Positions 1-12,367 of a DNA stretch of 64,000 nucleotides are shown here, piece by piece (positions within the stretch are counted from its first letter, which is position 1; each line of letters begins with the position of its first letter). Made by a program: the position numbers and the translations under genes. Origin of the DNA: Gigantopelta aegis (lineage: Eukaryota > Mollusca > Gastropoda > Neomphalida > Peltospiridae); contig NC_054706.1 in assembly GCF_016097555.1 (NCBI RefSeq), positions 53,333,793-53,397,792 on the forward strand. The letters run 5' to 3'. A model generated the notes under the pieces. The model was not told the origin of the DNA. It saw nothing but the letters and a program-made list of their open reading frames with translations, and searched no databases.

Positions 1-89
1 TAGAGTACTGCTGAAGCAATACATATCCCCTACTGGGCCCAACAAATGTTTGTATCACCTACAGTCCTTCCCACAGGGAACGCCTTTTT

Positions 90-320
90 TTCATACAGTG
101 TTTCTGCCAGAAAGAAACCACAGTCAACAGGGGGTATTGGGGGGGGGGGGGGGGCCTCCCCCAGAAAGAAAAAAAGGTTAAAATTAAGGTTATGGTTAAG
201 AAAATTGTACAGTAATGATAAGAGTAATTAATTTTATCAAAAGGTTAACTTTACAAAAAAAAATCCATAAAACAATTTGGGTATGGTGCCATACCTGTTT
301 GACAGAAACCCTTTTATACT
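90..320. repeat. Dispersed repeat, inverted copy at 59.20-59.43 kb; poly-G at 139-154
   Basis: AGTAATGATAAGAGTAATTA and TCAAAAGGTTAACTTT recur inverted near 59300, along with the CCAGAAAGAAA region and GGGTATGGTG. A 16-base G run interrupts this copy. Confidence 0.7.
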
Positions 321-540
321 ATAGAATTTACTACAAGTTATTTATTTCTGATTTCCGATTGTTTTCTACACTGAATACAAAAATAGTTAAAAAAAAAGTT
401 ATTTCCAAAACACTTTTTTCTTATATCAAACAAAACTGAAATTATTTACAAAAAACATTTTTGTAGGTGGATTGGATGGACTACATGTATATTAAGTTCA
501 AGGGCCATACATTGTAAAAATGGGTAAATTGTCATTAAAG

Positions 541-720
541 TCAAACTTTATCTGTAACAGTACATGATAAAGCTATATACACAAAATTTCAACTCAATAT
601 CTTGAAAAACAATCCGAAAAACTATATATGGACCAATGGACAGACAGACAGACAGATGGACGGAGACAAAACCTGCATTTCCCTCTGGTTGGACCGTTAG
701 GGACCTAATAACATAAATTC
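541..720. repeat. Dispersed repeat, direct copy at 1.93-2.19 kb
   Basis: Shared blocks ATGATAAAGCTATAT, CAATATCTTGA, the ACAGACAGACAGATGG motif and CCCTCTGGTTGGAC. Probably an old transposon remnant. Confidence 0.65.
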
Positions 721-878
721 TACAAAACAATATACCACAATTCATTCTAATAGTAATCCCTGTACATACATGTAAATATAATTTAACCACTAATCTCTGA
801 CTACAGTATTACATTTTATTTACTAAAACACCTATCATTAGCAATTCAAACGAACTACCTTTTTTTTTTTTTCATTAC

Positions 879-1199
879 CTTCGAGAATGGAATGTGCATA
901 GCTTCCGACACCTGCGTTCTGAGATCTTTCACCATGTCGTAGGTGTTCATCTTGAGCCCAATCTTTAACTGTCCCTCCCTCCTTAAAGGGACCACCGTGA
1001 TGAAAACTGGGCGTGGACATTTTTGTGGCAGAGGCAGCGACACGCACACGTATGTGTCGAACGTATTGCTGTGCTTGTTGCAGTCGGGACAGATCAGGGA
1101 TGACCGGTGCAGGGCTTGAAACAACTGGGAGATGAAGCTGCTGTTATCCGCAGTCAGCGCCTCTTCCGCCAGCTCTTCATCAGACTTCACTGTAGGACT
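879..1199 (-). CDS. USP31: USP31/USP43-like ubiquitin carboxyl-terminal hydrolase, exon 2 (zinc-ribbon start)
   Basis: 107 codons, open in phase 0 at both ends. The acceptor is TATTTCAG|AGTCC and the donor CGAAG|GTAATG. The peptide begins SPTVKSDEELAEE and continues into SQLFQALHRSSLICPDC and NKHSNTFDTYVCVSLPLP. The CPDC pair is the first half of the structural zinc ribbon found in the fingers region of USP enzymes, and the pattern YRSSL-C-P-x-C-x-K-x-SNTFD is diagnostic of the USP31/USP43 branch. It continues directly from exon 1 at 32427: both junctions are phase 0 and the joined order matches the family. The following exon (catalytic His region) must lie left of base 1, because no matching reading frame appears in 1-878. 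The intron between the two exons is 31,227 bases. Confidence 0.92.
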
Positions 1200-1929
1200 C
1201 TGAAATATAAAGGAAAGGAAAGTTCAAATTTTGAAAGTTTATAGAAAGTAAAAAAACAGAAGAGAGAGAACAAAAGCAAATGCACTTTTAATAAACCCAC
1301 ATGTTTTCACTAACAACATAAGTATACACAATGTACCATCAACCTGTATATTATGCAACTTGCAAGTCTTGTTGCAATTTTTATTTATAAGACTAAATAT
1401 ACAGTAGATATTAAATATATCAACAAGGTGCAAAACTACATTTTTCAACTTTTCTGGGAATTCTGCAGTGGCATTCCACTACAAGGTGTCACTTTCACTA
1501 AAACTACACTTGAACGTGACCTAAATTGTATACATCTACAAAATCAAGAGGACATTGAATAAAGGCATATCATCAGAAGCAAACATATTCTAAATGATTA
1601 ATTATTGGAAATACATGAACACAATTTTAGCATTAAACAAACAAGCCCCATATATTTTTGTATAACTCCATAACTCAGTCAAAATTGGATATATTCCATG
1701 TTTGACAGTTATGGCTATTAAATAAAGTCCCATTGAAGTCAGGGCTAGCACTAGCCAAATTCGCAAACTGCAAATTTTAAAACCAACTGGCAAATTTCAT
1801 TTTAATTTGTGGCAATAATTTCATGTAATAATTGATATTATTTTGCTAGAAAATAACTGGGCTTCTGTATTTTTTTTTAAGTTTAAGAGATAATTTGGCG
1901 AAATGTTCTTTCCACCCAGAGCTGGCCCT

Positions 1930-2190
1930 GAAAGTCAAACTTGATCTAGCCATAATTCTGTCAATAACCATGAAATTCAAAATTGATCTGTAACTCTAAA
2001 TGATAAAGCTATATTATAACTTGTAGGTCAATATCTTGAGCCATGGTGGGGGGGGGGGGGGGGGGGGGGGGGGGGGAGTCCAGTAAACTATATGTGAGAC
2101 AGACGGACAGATAGACAGATTGACAAACAGACGGATGGAGACAAAATCTGCAGTCCCCTCTGGTTGGACTGGTAGGATACTAATAAAATT
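1930..2190. repeat. Dispersed repeat copy with a 29-base poly-G
   Basis: The same blocks as 541-720 (GGACAGATAGACAGATTGAC, CCCTCTGGTTGGAC). A run of 29 G at 2048-2076 replaces a short stretch of the other copy. Confidence 0.7.
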
Positions 2191-2709
2191 TGTCATGACC
2201 CAACTGTATGAAATGCACATGCGTGTACAAGTACATCAATAGAGACCACTTCAGGCCTCTCTGTGTGAACGTGACACCAAAAATAATATTTTCTGTTTTC
2301 AACATTAATTCTAGGAATGTAACAAATTTATAGTCACATGTCACACACTCAGAAAAAAGAAAGAAAACGAAACATAAATATATCAAGGCGATTAATACTT
2401 GCATCACATTTATGTGAAATGTGGTCATTTTGATTAATGCCGTAATAAAGACTACTTGACTGTAATGTACAGGTGTATATATATGTGTACGTGTGTTTAT
2501 GGTGCATTATACAGGTACAGGTGATAAATCAAACAGCGATGTAACTATGTAAGTTAAATAAATGGCTTTTCTCTTTTGGACCTGTATAAAAACTTCAAAT
2601 ACTGTATTCCACACCTTAACTACAACATATAAACAAGTTGCTTTAAATATGTAAACCATCTAACGATAAACTTAAATATGCTTTTAGGACATTGAAGTTA
2701 AGTGATATA

Positions 2710-4315
2710 TACTACTCAAAAGAATTTAAGGGTCAAAAATTTATAACCAAGTAAGTTTCAGAGTGTATTAGATTGATGATGTAAACTACACCAAATTTTT
2801 TATTTATTGTTCCATATTTACAAAAAACCACAAATAAACGTCACTGTATACAAGAAAGTCACATGACATGCTGTCAAAGTTGAAGGTTGTCAAACATGCA
2901 TTTTACACATTAAAACATTCGTTTAATAGTGTGTGAATCCACCCCTGGCGCGAATACACTCGACACATCGTTGCCTCATGCTGTTGATCAGACGTCTGAA
3001 GAACTCTTGGGGAATGGCCTGCCACTCTGCCATAAGAAGTTGACCCAAATCATGAAAGTTGTCCGGAGGGGCATGGTTATCCCGAACTCTCCTGCCTAAT
3101 TCGTCCCAGGCATTCTCTATTGGGGCCAAGTCAGGCGAATATGCTGGCCAATCCATCCTGGCGATACCTTGTTGTCTGAGAAAGTCCGTTACCACCCTGG
3201 CGCGGTGGGGTCTGGCATTGTCATCCTGCAGAACTGCCCCGCCGCCAATCTGCTGAAGGCCTGGGAGAACCAACGGCCGGATAATCTCATTCAGATAGCG
3301 GATTCCATTCAGATTGCCATCCACCATATAGAGGGGGGTCCTGTGGTGGATAGAGATGCCGCCCCACACCATGACGCTGCCACCACCAAACCGGTGACGT
3401 TGTCTAACGTTAACGTCAGCGAAGCGCTCCCCAGGACGTCTGTAGACACGAACCCGACCGTTGTTGAACTAGAGACTAAACCTGGACTCATCAGTGAACA
3501 TCACTCGACCCCACTGAACACGTTGCCACCACAGATGAAGCGTGTACCAGTGACGTCTGGCCGTTCTGTGACGTGGTAGGAGTGGTGGTCGAACAACCTG
3601 GCGACGGCAGTGTAGATTATTGGCTCTCGGACGATTGCGTATGGTTTGATCAGACACTCGAGTTCCAGTCGCAGTCCGCAGATTGTCACGTAATCGGCGT
3701 GTAGTGGTGGTGCGTTGACGTAGAGCCATATTGGTGATGTAGCGGTCCTCTCTATTTGTAGTGCTTCGGGGTCTTCCCGAACGTGGACGATTTCGAACAG
3801 AATTTCGTTGCTTGGTACCGTTGCCACAGTCGGCCAACGACACTCTGACTGACACAAAGTCTCAGAGCAACATTTCTTTGCGTATTGCCATCCTGAAGCC
3901 AAGCAATAGCCCTTCCTCGATCTTCGATAGTCAGTTGAAGTCGTACCATTGTCGAATTTGGAGTGTGCACCGTACACGAACGCAAGCTCCAATTATACGG
4001 AAATTCAGCATTGGGAACATGGAATACACGTGCAAAGCGTGCAAATGAAGCGCTTTGTGAAAAAGCAAGTTATGGGCACTTAGCAGACCTTTCGCTTTCG
4101 CCCTAATTTACGTGCAAATGTAAGCATGTTTTCGCCATTAGAACTAGTCGACAGTGTCAATGACAGTGGATTTTAATTCATTTATGGGTTGCTTAGACCC
4201 ACTTTCGTCAAAATGGAACAATACCATGCGTGACATTATGGTCTAGCTAATATAATTGACATTCAGAAAATAATGTTGAAAATATCGTCTGACCCTTAAA
4301 TTCTTTTGAGTAGTA
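2710..4315 (-). mobile_element. Tc1/mariner transposon with perfect 26-bp TIRs
   Basis: The ends are perfect inverted repeats at 2710-2735 and 4290-4315, beginning TACTACTCAAAAGAATTTAA. The element is flanked by TA on both sides (2708-2709 and 4316-4317), the usual Tc1 target duplication, is 1606 bp long, and encloses the transposase pseudogene on the minus strand. Confidence 0.92.
2923..3949 (-). pseudogene. Tc1-like transposase (DD34E), one frameshift and one stop
   Basis: From ATG at 3949 the frame gives an N-terminal helix-turn-helix (MVRLQLTIEDRGRAIAWLQ, then VALRLCVSQSVVGRLWQRY). A frameshift near 3810-3820 moves to SVRNRPRSGRPRSTTNREDR (GRPR hook, second DNA-binding domain) and FTDESRFSL with the first Asp. 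A TAG at 3471-3469 interrupts that frame, after which the same frame continues through GRVRVYRRPGERFADVNV, QDDNARPHRA (second Asp) and YSPDLAPIENAWDEL. There are 34 residues between the second Asp and the catalytic Glu, so the triad is DD34E. Length if intact is about 342 codons, normal for Tc1. Only two lesions suggest fairly recent activity. Confidence 0.9.
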
Positions 4316-4399
4316 TACTTATTATAATGCATTTTAAGAGTTGGGTGTTGGGTATTTGTTTTGAAAATTTATTTTCACAAATTCTTAAAATGCAAACCT

Positions 4400-5080
4400 T
4401 AATATACAACCCCTATCAGGGTTGTATCAGCTATTTTTCTAGACTCCGATAACTGGCACCATTCCTAATGGGGGGAAGAGACGTAGGTCAGTGGTAAAGC
4501 ACTCGCTTAATGCGCAGTCGGTTTGGGATCGATCCCCGTCAGTGGGCACATTGGGCTATTTTTTGCTCCAGCCAGTGCACCACGACTGGTATGTGCTATC
4601 CTGACTATGGGATGGTGCATATAAAAGATCCCTTGCTGCTAATCGGAAAGAGTAGCCCATTACGTGGCAGAAGCAGGTTTCCTCCCTCAATATCTGTGTG
4701 GTCCTTAACCATAAATAAAATGAGTTGAGTGCGTCGTTAAATAAAACATTTCCTTCCTTCCTTCCATTCCCCACAATTCCCCAAAGGCTATGTCGTTTTA
4801 TATTCCCAATTTTGGAGTAAAACATTCCAAATCTGAATGTAAATAATTACCATTTTTTATTATTATATAAAGATATATTTGGAAAACGATTCCTGACTCT
4901 TGGCAAACAACCCTTCCCTTTATGTTTTATAATGCAAAATGGATTATTAATTTGACTTTAATTAATTTGAGATGTTTTTGAAATGAAACTGAAAATTCCC
5001 AATTGTTGGTAAAACAACGTTCAAATTCCCAAAAGCAAAGCCAGGGGCATCGAGTCAAATTTGAGAAATAAAACCCTGCT
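4400..5080. repeat. Dispersed repeat, inverted copy at 30.38-31.08 kb
   Basis: CTAGACTCCGATAACTGGCA at 4440 and ATGTCGTTTTATATTCCCAA are mirrored by AAAAACGACATAACTTG and GATTATCGGAGTCTAG near 31.05 kb. The S1 SINE at 4471-4767 is inserted in this copy. Confidence 0.7.
4471..4767 (+). mobile_element. S1 SINE, full length
   Basis: A box TAGGTCAGTGGTAAAGCACT and B box GGGATCGATCCC give a tRNA-like RNA polymerase III promoter. The body contains CCAGTGCACCACGACTGGTA, and the tail ends in CTTCC repeats. It is inserted in the dispersed repeat at 4.4-5.1 kb. Confidence 0.85.
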
Positions 5081-5438
5081 TATGGTAAATTCCTAGATTA
5101 CTACAAATACCAAACAAATCTTAACCAATACCATTAATATGTAATAACATGTCCCATTCCTAGCTGCCCTTTTTTCTTCTTCTTTATATTGATTTACCAA
5201 TTTTTCCCTTTAATAATGATTCTATACATTTATATATTGTTATGAAAAATTAAAAAATCCATGTTTTAATAATAACTACAAAGATTTATGGTAATTTCTA
5301 TGCCAGTGCCATGAATTGTTTTTATGCCACCAGAGTTCAGCATTTTGTTATGAAGCATACAGATTCCAATGGTATGTATGATACCTGTACATGTATCTTA
5401 AAGACAGGCCAGGTCTTCATACCTTGCTTTTTGCTGTG

Positions 5439-5697
5439 CTTGGGATCGATCCCTGTCGGTGCGCCCATTGGGCTATTTCTCATTCCAGCCAGTGCACCAA
5501 GACTGGTATATCAAAGGCAGTGGTATGTGCTATCTTGTCTCTGGGATGGTGCATACAAAAGAACCCTCACTACTAATGGAAAAATGTAGCAGGTTTCCCC
5601 TCTATGACTGTCAAAATGACCAGGTTTGAAATCCAATAGCCAATGATTCATAAATCAATGTGCTCTAGTTGTGTCATTAAACAAAACAAACAAACAA
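5439..5697 (+). mobile_element. S2 SINE, 5'-truncated
   Basis: Starts near the B box (GGGATCGATCCC), runs through the shared body and ends ATTAAACAAAACAAAC. Confidence 0.8.
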
Positions 5698-5936
5698 ATC
5701 ATATCTTGCTTATTACAGTACGCGGTATAATTCATATTTTACTAATGGTTAAAAAGCAATCAATCTTTCACTGCCTACCGTATTTAATAAATGTTTGACC
5801 GGTATAGAATTACAAAGCACAAATACTTTCCAACTGAATGTTAGTATTTTCACACAATCTGTGCGTGCATGCTGATAACCGTATGATATGCACTGGAAAG
5901 TTTGTCCCCGATCGGCTAATACAGCTAGTATGTTAA

Positions 5937-6492
5937 TACAGTAGAATCTCATTGGCTCGAACACTGTCAGTGCATCAAAGTGTGTTCGACCCATCGGGTA
6001 GTTCGAATCATGCATTCGGCCATTGTCGGGTGCTTCTGTAACACAAAAATCAATCGGACAACCTCGCATGTTTACCTAAAACCGGCTGGGCGAGATGGTC
6101 CGACTGACTCATGAGTTGATTGGATTTTACTTGCAAGGTTCATTCATCTAACGATTACCGCATTACAATTGTCTGTACCTGAAAGATAATTACCGACAGG
6201 TGCTAAATAAACAACACGATAAGCGTGAAAGGGTCGACGAAAAAATTATACATAAACTATTTTTTATATTTCTTCGGACAGACGTAGCCGTTCGAGCTAA
6301 ATATGTTTAATTTTACAGTTCGGACCAATAAACTGGTTCGAGAGAAAGCTTCTGTTCGACCCCAGGGGTATTTCACCAATCAGCACCAAAATAAAGGGGT
6401 TTAATAGAGAGAAAAATCGGGACTTTGTTCTTGGTTTGAGAATACCGGTAGGTTCGACCGTTGGGCGTTCGAGCCAATGAGATTCTACTGTA
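5937..6492. mobile_element. pogo/Tigger-like MITE with perfect 26-bp TIRs
   Basis: The TIR at 5937-5962 begins TACAGTAGAATCTCATTGGC and its exact inverse occupies 6467-6492. CAGTAGAA-type termini next to TA are typical of pogo/Tigger elements. At 556 bp it has no transposase. A SINE follows almost directly on its right. Confidence 0.85.
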
Positions 6493-6519
6493 TTTGAGAC
6501 AAACCAATGAAATTGCTCA

Positions 6520-6731
6520 TTCTTGCCAGTGAACCATGACTGGTGTATCAACAGTGGTGGTATGTGCTATGGTCTGTGGGATGGTGCATATAAAAGATCC
6601 CTTGCTGCATTAGGAAAAATTTAGCAGGTTTCCTCTGATGACTACGTGTCAGAATTACTAAATGTTTGACATACAACAGCCGATGATTAATGAATCAATG
6701 TGCTCTAGTGGTGTCATTAAACAAAACAAAC
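6520..6731 (+). mobile_element. S2 SINE, 5'-truncated
   Basis: Begins in the body (CCAGTGAACCATGACTGG) and ends ATTAAACAAAACAAAC. Confidence 0.8.
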
Positions 6732-7832
6732 TCATTCATAGGCTTCAGTATCAACTTGTTTAATATAAGTCATATGGCATTCGTAGCAGATGACAATTGA
6801 TGCCTATACTGGTAATTTCATTTTCACCTGTTATTTCTATTCTTAATAACATCACTGCTACTACAATGTTTATAAGAAACTCAACCCAAATCTTGATCAA
6901 GAATATATTTCCACAACAACTTCAAATAATGAACTCTCCCCATATCTTGATCCAGAACTCGATGGACAGACAGGGCAGTGCTTAAAATGAATCAACTTGG
7001 TGCTGAGTATGGACACTGCGTGAATTAATGAAGTAAACCAATAATTTACTCTTTAACAAGAGGTCTGCAGACAAGGCCTGTCTAGACAGAATGATTATTT
7101 TCTCAAACACTCAAAATTACACTGACAGCAGCTACAGACAAACCATTGGATCAACGCAATCAGATTCCATGGCAACTTTCTCGACAGTCCGACTACAGCA
7201 CAGCCATGAGAAATCTTTTTGTACTTGAGAAAATTAAATTCTTCATTGGAATTTGCTTTTAAAAATGTCATAGTGTGTGCCCCAGACTGATACTAATTGT
7301 GTTGGTAATACTGTTAATACATATATGTCATACGAACGAAGTTTATGTTATATTTCCAATTTCCAAATACATATAAATTAAACTGATGATGGATGGTTCA
7401 GCATATATACACAAGTATACGCAATATTACACATATACTAAAAGAGGACGTCAAATCTTTATAAAATTTATGAAAGCGTAAACATTGTCGATACAGTATT
7501 TATAAACTAAAGATTTACAAATTTTTGGTATCTCACCTATACCTGTTATTGCATTTGATCACTATATAGCCATATGCTAATATAAACATGTCATAGTAGT
7601 TGGGTGAAACATTTACACCATATGCTTTCACACTTACATGATTTATGATTTGCTAAATTCTTTACGTACAATGTATATACATGTGGACTACCGTTATAGA
7701 AATAACTTAATTTATGGAATGAATGTTATAAATCATAGAACATTTATGAATTAAAAGTGGATCCCATTCAGTGCAAACTATTACTATATTTTACTATTTA
7801 GACATGTGAAAAGCAAGTCATCCCTGCCCAAG
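6732..7832. other. AT-rich intron sequence, nothing recognised
   Basis: No long frame, repeat boundary or tandem structure stands out. Confidence 0.5.
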
Positions 7833-8136
7833 TGGAAGTAGCCCAGCGGTAAAGTGCTCGCTTGATGCACAGTCAGTTTGGGATCAATCCCCATCAGTGG
7901 GCCCATTGGGCTATTTCTCGTTTCAGCCAGTGCACCATGACTGATATATCAAAGGCCGTGGTATGTGTTATCCTGTCTATGGGATTGTGGATATAAAAGA
8001 TCCCTTGCTACTAATGGAAAAATGTAGCAGGTTTTCTCTCTAAGGTTATATGTCAAAATTACCAAATGTTCGATATCCAATAGCTGATAATTAATAAATC
8101 AATGTGCTCTAGTGGTGTGGTTAAACAAAAAAAAGT
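7833..8136 (+). mobile_element. S2 SINE, full length
   Basis: A box TAGCCCAGCGGTAAAGTGCT, B box GGGATCAATCCC, shared body, and tail GCTCTAGTGGTGTGGTTAAA then a poly-A-rich end. Confidence 0.85.
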
Positions 8137-9179
8137 ATGCCTAGGGGATATTCAAATTACGGGATCCAAGTGACTACCATAAGCTAAAGGAGTTATGAGA
8201 GAAATGTTTGGAAAACAATTTCCCTGAAATACAAATTTGTAATAAAAATTTGTAATAACAAAAATGTCTGGAAAAATTTACATTTTGAAATTAATCTGTT
8301 TATGTTGTATAATTTTTGTATACATGTATATGTACTGACAAACATATGCACTGTAAATAAAAAAAATAAAAAATAAACCACATAAATCTAAACTCTGCTT
8401 TAATGAGTTTTAAAACATCTTGGATATCATTTTCATGAGAGAAAAATAAGTAAAATTGCTTTTCTTCCAAAAATGTGTATTATACACACCAAGGCATAAC
8501 CATTTACATGTAAGCACATGATAATAATAATAATAATAATAATTGGTAAAATAATAATAATTATACAGTACTTGGAGCATTGAACATTAGAAAATGTATT
8601 GGTCTTTCTACATATAAGTGGGTTTGTCCAACAAGTATCAAGTTTTTTTGATTGTTCGAACTAGAATATAGACATGAATTAAGAATTCATGCAAATGAAA
8701 AACATCTGTTTTCATTGCAATTTCTTTACAACTACTTACTGAGCCTGGATGCTTTTAATATACACCTGTTACATCCTGACCAAGCTACACTTTATACATA
8801 CAAGCAGCTGTTTGGATCAAAAGTGGCTGGAATAAAAATACAATACTTGTCATGATACCATTGACCTCACCATGCTACAGGCATGGATGAAGGATTTCTG
8901 AAAGGGGTTGTCCAAATGTGACGACTCATCTCTCCTTTTACACTGAACACATCATACTCGAATTTACAAAAAGGGGGGAGGGGGTCTGGACCCCTGGACT
9001 CCCCCCCCACCTCTGGATCCGCTACTGTGCTATGTGATGCTGTTAGACCAGAATAAACCTATGCTTTGTTTGACCTTTCCCAAAGGATTCATCACCAAAA
9101 ACTGCCCGAAATGTACCGAAATATCAAGTACCTGCCACAACCACCATCCTGTAATATCCTACTGGAAGACACAACTTTT
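8137..9179. other. AT-rich intron sequence with an (ATA)n microsatellite
   Basis: ATA repeats at 8521-8543. A C-rich patch, GGGGGGAGGGGGTCTGGACC, near 8974 resembles the flank of the poly-G run at 20.8 kb. Nothing else was seen. Confidence 0.5.
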
Positions 9180-9303
9180 CATGGAGTATCCCATTTACAG
9201 AGGTTAAATGTTCTGTAATCCATATTTTAAAAGGGGCTGAATAAACGTTCAGTTTTGAGGGAATTCTGGTTTACAGAGGGTCCGGTTTTGAAGGGTTTCA
9301 CTG
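9180..9303. mobile_element. pogo-like MITE, right-end fragment
   Basis: Shares GAGGGAATTCTGGTTTACAG and ends GGTTTCACTG at 9303, the inverse of the CAGTGAAACC terminus seen at 9671 and 55607. Confidence 0.65.
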
Positions 9304-9670
9304 TATGTTATTATTATTATTATTATTATTATATGGTATTTGGTGTTGTGTTAACTTTTTTCACTCATATTACAATCAGTCCCTGAATTTGTCAATAATA
9401 TTTACAATAATAAGCCTAAAGTTATGCTATTTAGTCACATCTAACTACTTGATGTACTTCATTGTGTGACAAATACATTGTGTGACTGTATATAGCTAAA
9501 CTACACATAACAAGTGTTTACGACACTATTATGTCAACAGAACAGTTACATGAATACCTGTAGCCTACAGGCAATACCAGGCGTATTATTGTTATTCAAA
9601 TAGGTCAAGGCTACACTCGGTTTCGGGACAACAACAGATAAGATTTATTACAACTGTGTAAGAGTATGTA

Positions 9671-9815
9671 CAGTGAAAGCCCTCTAAACTGGACACCTTT
9701 GGGTCCAAGATAAATGTCCAGTTTTAAGAGGTATCCAGTTTAGAGCGGTTAAGCTCTGTCCTGGTTTTTAAAAAGGGACTCTGTAAAACATCCGGTTTTG
9801 AGGGAATTCCGGTTC
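9671..9815. mobile_element. pogo-like MITE, left-end copy
   Basis: Begins CAGTGAAAGCCCTCTAAACT and continues GGACACC and TATCCAGTTTAGAG; it is cut off after GAATTCCGGTT. Confidence 0.65.
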
Positions 9816-10243
9816 ACACACACACACAAATATTTAATGAAATACATGTTGTCACAATATGTCAAATTACAGTCTTTGTATTTTGTTCTTTTATCATCAA
9901 TAAATTCTAAAAACGAAATAGTATTTAACATGTAATTTCAGCTGTTAACAAGGCTCTCTGAAAGTCGGTAAAATATAATCACCAGAAAGCCGACAGTCTT
10001 TTTAAGTGGTAAAACATGTCAGGGCATTCTTACACTGATGACTCAGGTAGAGTGTATATACAGTTCACGTGTGTTTATACACGTTTTATTATTGTCAAAA
10101 AAACTACGACAAAGGACAATGTCATACATGACTGTACATACCGGTATTATCAACACTGATCAAATGAGATGCTTGACCAAGTAAATTCGTTTTTTATTTA
10201 ATACTTTATTGTTACTGTCAACTATAATTTAAAATTACATATA
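9816..10243. other. Intron sequence, nothing recognised
   Basis: AT-rich, without repeat ends or coding potential that I can support. Confidence 0.5.
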
Positions 10244-11772
10244 TACTGAACAAAATAAGAAACTTCCACTAACTTTGCTTGAACATAACTTGATGAAAAC
10301 AAACCGGGGGAATAGTTGTTATATATGCGTTTAAAGAGTGTTCCATGATGCATCATTTGGTGCAAAAATCATGGCCATAGGTTAACAGAAACTGGGAGAA
10401 ATATTGACCAAGTGGTAGGGGTTAAAAATAAAAACACCCACTTAATAACTGGTGTGATCACCTCTTGAATTGACCACTGCAGTGCATCGCAGGCACATAG
10501 AATTGACTAAAGTGTTGATTTCTGCCTGTGGAATATTGTTCCATTCCTGAATGAGCGCTTGACGAAGTTCGTTGACGTTAGCGGGTGGGTTGGGACGACG
10601 CCTCAATCGTCTGTCCAGACTATCCCAGGCATGCTCGATGGGGTTGAGATCAGGACTTTTAGTGGGCCAGTCATCATTGAAATCAATGTTATTTGTCCTA
10701 AGAAAATTTACAGTGTCTCTAGCTGTATGAGAGGTGGCATTATCATGCTGAAAAATTGAGATGTTGGCGTTGTTATGGAACAGAGGAATGATGTGATGAG
10801 CGAGAATGTCATTGCGGTAATGTTGAGCATTTAAATTGCCATCAATGACGACTAGTGGTGAACGATAACCATGGGCAATGGCTGCCCAGACCATGACAGA
10901 ACCCCCACCCCCGAAACGATCTCGTTCAAGAACACAACAGTCAGCATAGCGTTCATTTCTCCAACAGTGCCATCACCACGTTGTAAAGAAAATCGGGATT
11001 CATCCGAAAAAAGAACGGTATTCCAGCGTCGTCGTATCCAACGAGTATGTACACGTGCCCAATTAAAACGATTTAGACGATGATGTTGTGTTAAAACGCA
11101 TTCGACGTAAGGATGTCGTGCATGTAAACCGTTCTCCCACAGACGATTACGAACAGTGTGCCCACTGATTCGGTTATTGTGAGCCCAGGTGTGTTAGCAG
11201 CAGTAGCAGTGGCAGTTTGGAATCGATTGCGCAAATGCGTGTTCATGATATAGCGGTCTTGACCACACGTTGTAACACGCGGACGTCCACGAGGTGGCAA
11301 GTCGTTGGTTCTTCCTGTCATTCGAAATCTTACGCGAAGATTTCGTATTGCTCGACTAGAACTCCCAACATGCCTTGCAATGTCTTCTGTCGACATGCCA
11401 GCATCAAGCATGCCAATCGCCCGTTCGCATAAATTATTGGGTATTCTTGGCATACTAAAAATGTCACAATGTAAAAAACTTTTATTTTTTTTACAAATTT
11501 TGAAGCGTTTTCGTTCACTTGACAACAATGTCAGTAAGACAAGTAAAACAAATTGACTGAATACTACACGGGACATGTCGAACCATGCATGCATGTGCAA
11601 ATTGAATTTCACGTTGTCGATGATTAACAGTGCAAAAATAATCGATAAAATTCATGAATCCTGATAATACAGCTCACGGCTAATACTACCTATATAATTT
11701 CATTACACAATGAATTCTTTAACACAACAAATACTATATGTACAAATCGGAAGTTTCTTTTTTTGTTCAGTA
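10244..11772 (-). mobile_element. Tc1-like transposon, second family, copy 1
   Basis: Terminal repeats begin TACTGAACAAAATAAG at 10244 and have a near-exact inverse ending at 11772, with TA on each side. The 1529-bp element holds the transposase pseudogene described separately. It is close to copy 2 at 12.37-13.88 kb and in the same orientation. Confidence 0.88.
10442..11453 (-). pseudogene. Tc1-like transposase, degenerate copy 1 of a second family
   Basis: The ATG at 11453 starts MPRIPNNLCERAIGMLDAGM, then a helix-turn-helix (IARHVGSSSRAIRNL) and a GRPR-type hook (PPRGRPRVTTCGQDRYI). The C-terminal half, read from 10894, has FQHDNATSHTARDTVNFL (second Asp) and KSPDLNPIEHAWDSL (catalytic Glu). 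Frames change in between, and relative to copy 2 about a dozen bases are missing near 10970, so no full-length protein can be made. Confidence 0.88.
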
Positions 11773-12367
11773 TATGTGTAACTTTTATATACAGGTAATA
11801 CAAAAAAAAAAAAAAGCAAGAAAAAGCAAGAAAAAAAATCACCAGTATCAAAGGGAACAGAATGAGAATGTTTAACCCACAATGTTTTCAATTAAGGCTA
11901 TTAGGGATCTAACACAAGGGGTTATTTGGACACAAGGTCTAGAATCAGAAGAAACTCACTGCCACCACACAGGTTATTCATACCGAATAGTACCAAGAGA
12001 TAAACACTTTTCCACTGACAGAATAGCACATACCAAGGAGATTGGCATCACAGTTAACCATCAGGTATCTCATACTTCATGAAAATTTGGGGACCCCCAT
12101 TCCTATCCTGAGTTTTCTGTTCTAGCAAGACTTCTCCTTAGAGTTGGGCAGTACTGAAATTTCAGGTTTGGTACAGGTGTTGGTATCTGTTTTGGGGGGT
12201 GATTTACCTCGGTATAGGTACAGTATACAATAACAACATCGAGCAGTATTCTTGGCTTTAAATGCATGCCCAAGTTAAGGCTCACCCTCTAATGTCATCT
12301 AAATAAAATTAAGTTCCATACACAAGGCCCTCATCTCTCTTTCTCTCTTCTCAGCTATTTTGTATTC
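11773..12367. other. Spacer between two Tc1-like copies, nothing recognised
   Basis: Poly-A at 11802-11815 and GGTATAGGTACAG near 12212; no coding potential. Confidence 0.5.

Noticed and set aside
4471..4767. tRNA genes at SINE heads
   Set aside because: A and B boxes are present, but no complete cloverleaf or anticodon context exists, and the same heads recur with SINE bodies.
12103..12285. 60-codon minus-strand open frame between the Tc1 copies
   Set aside because: No recognisable domain and no splice context.
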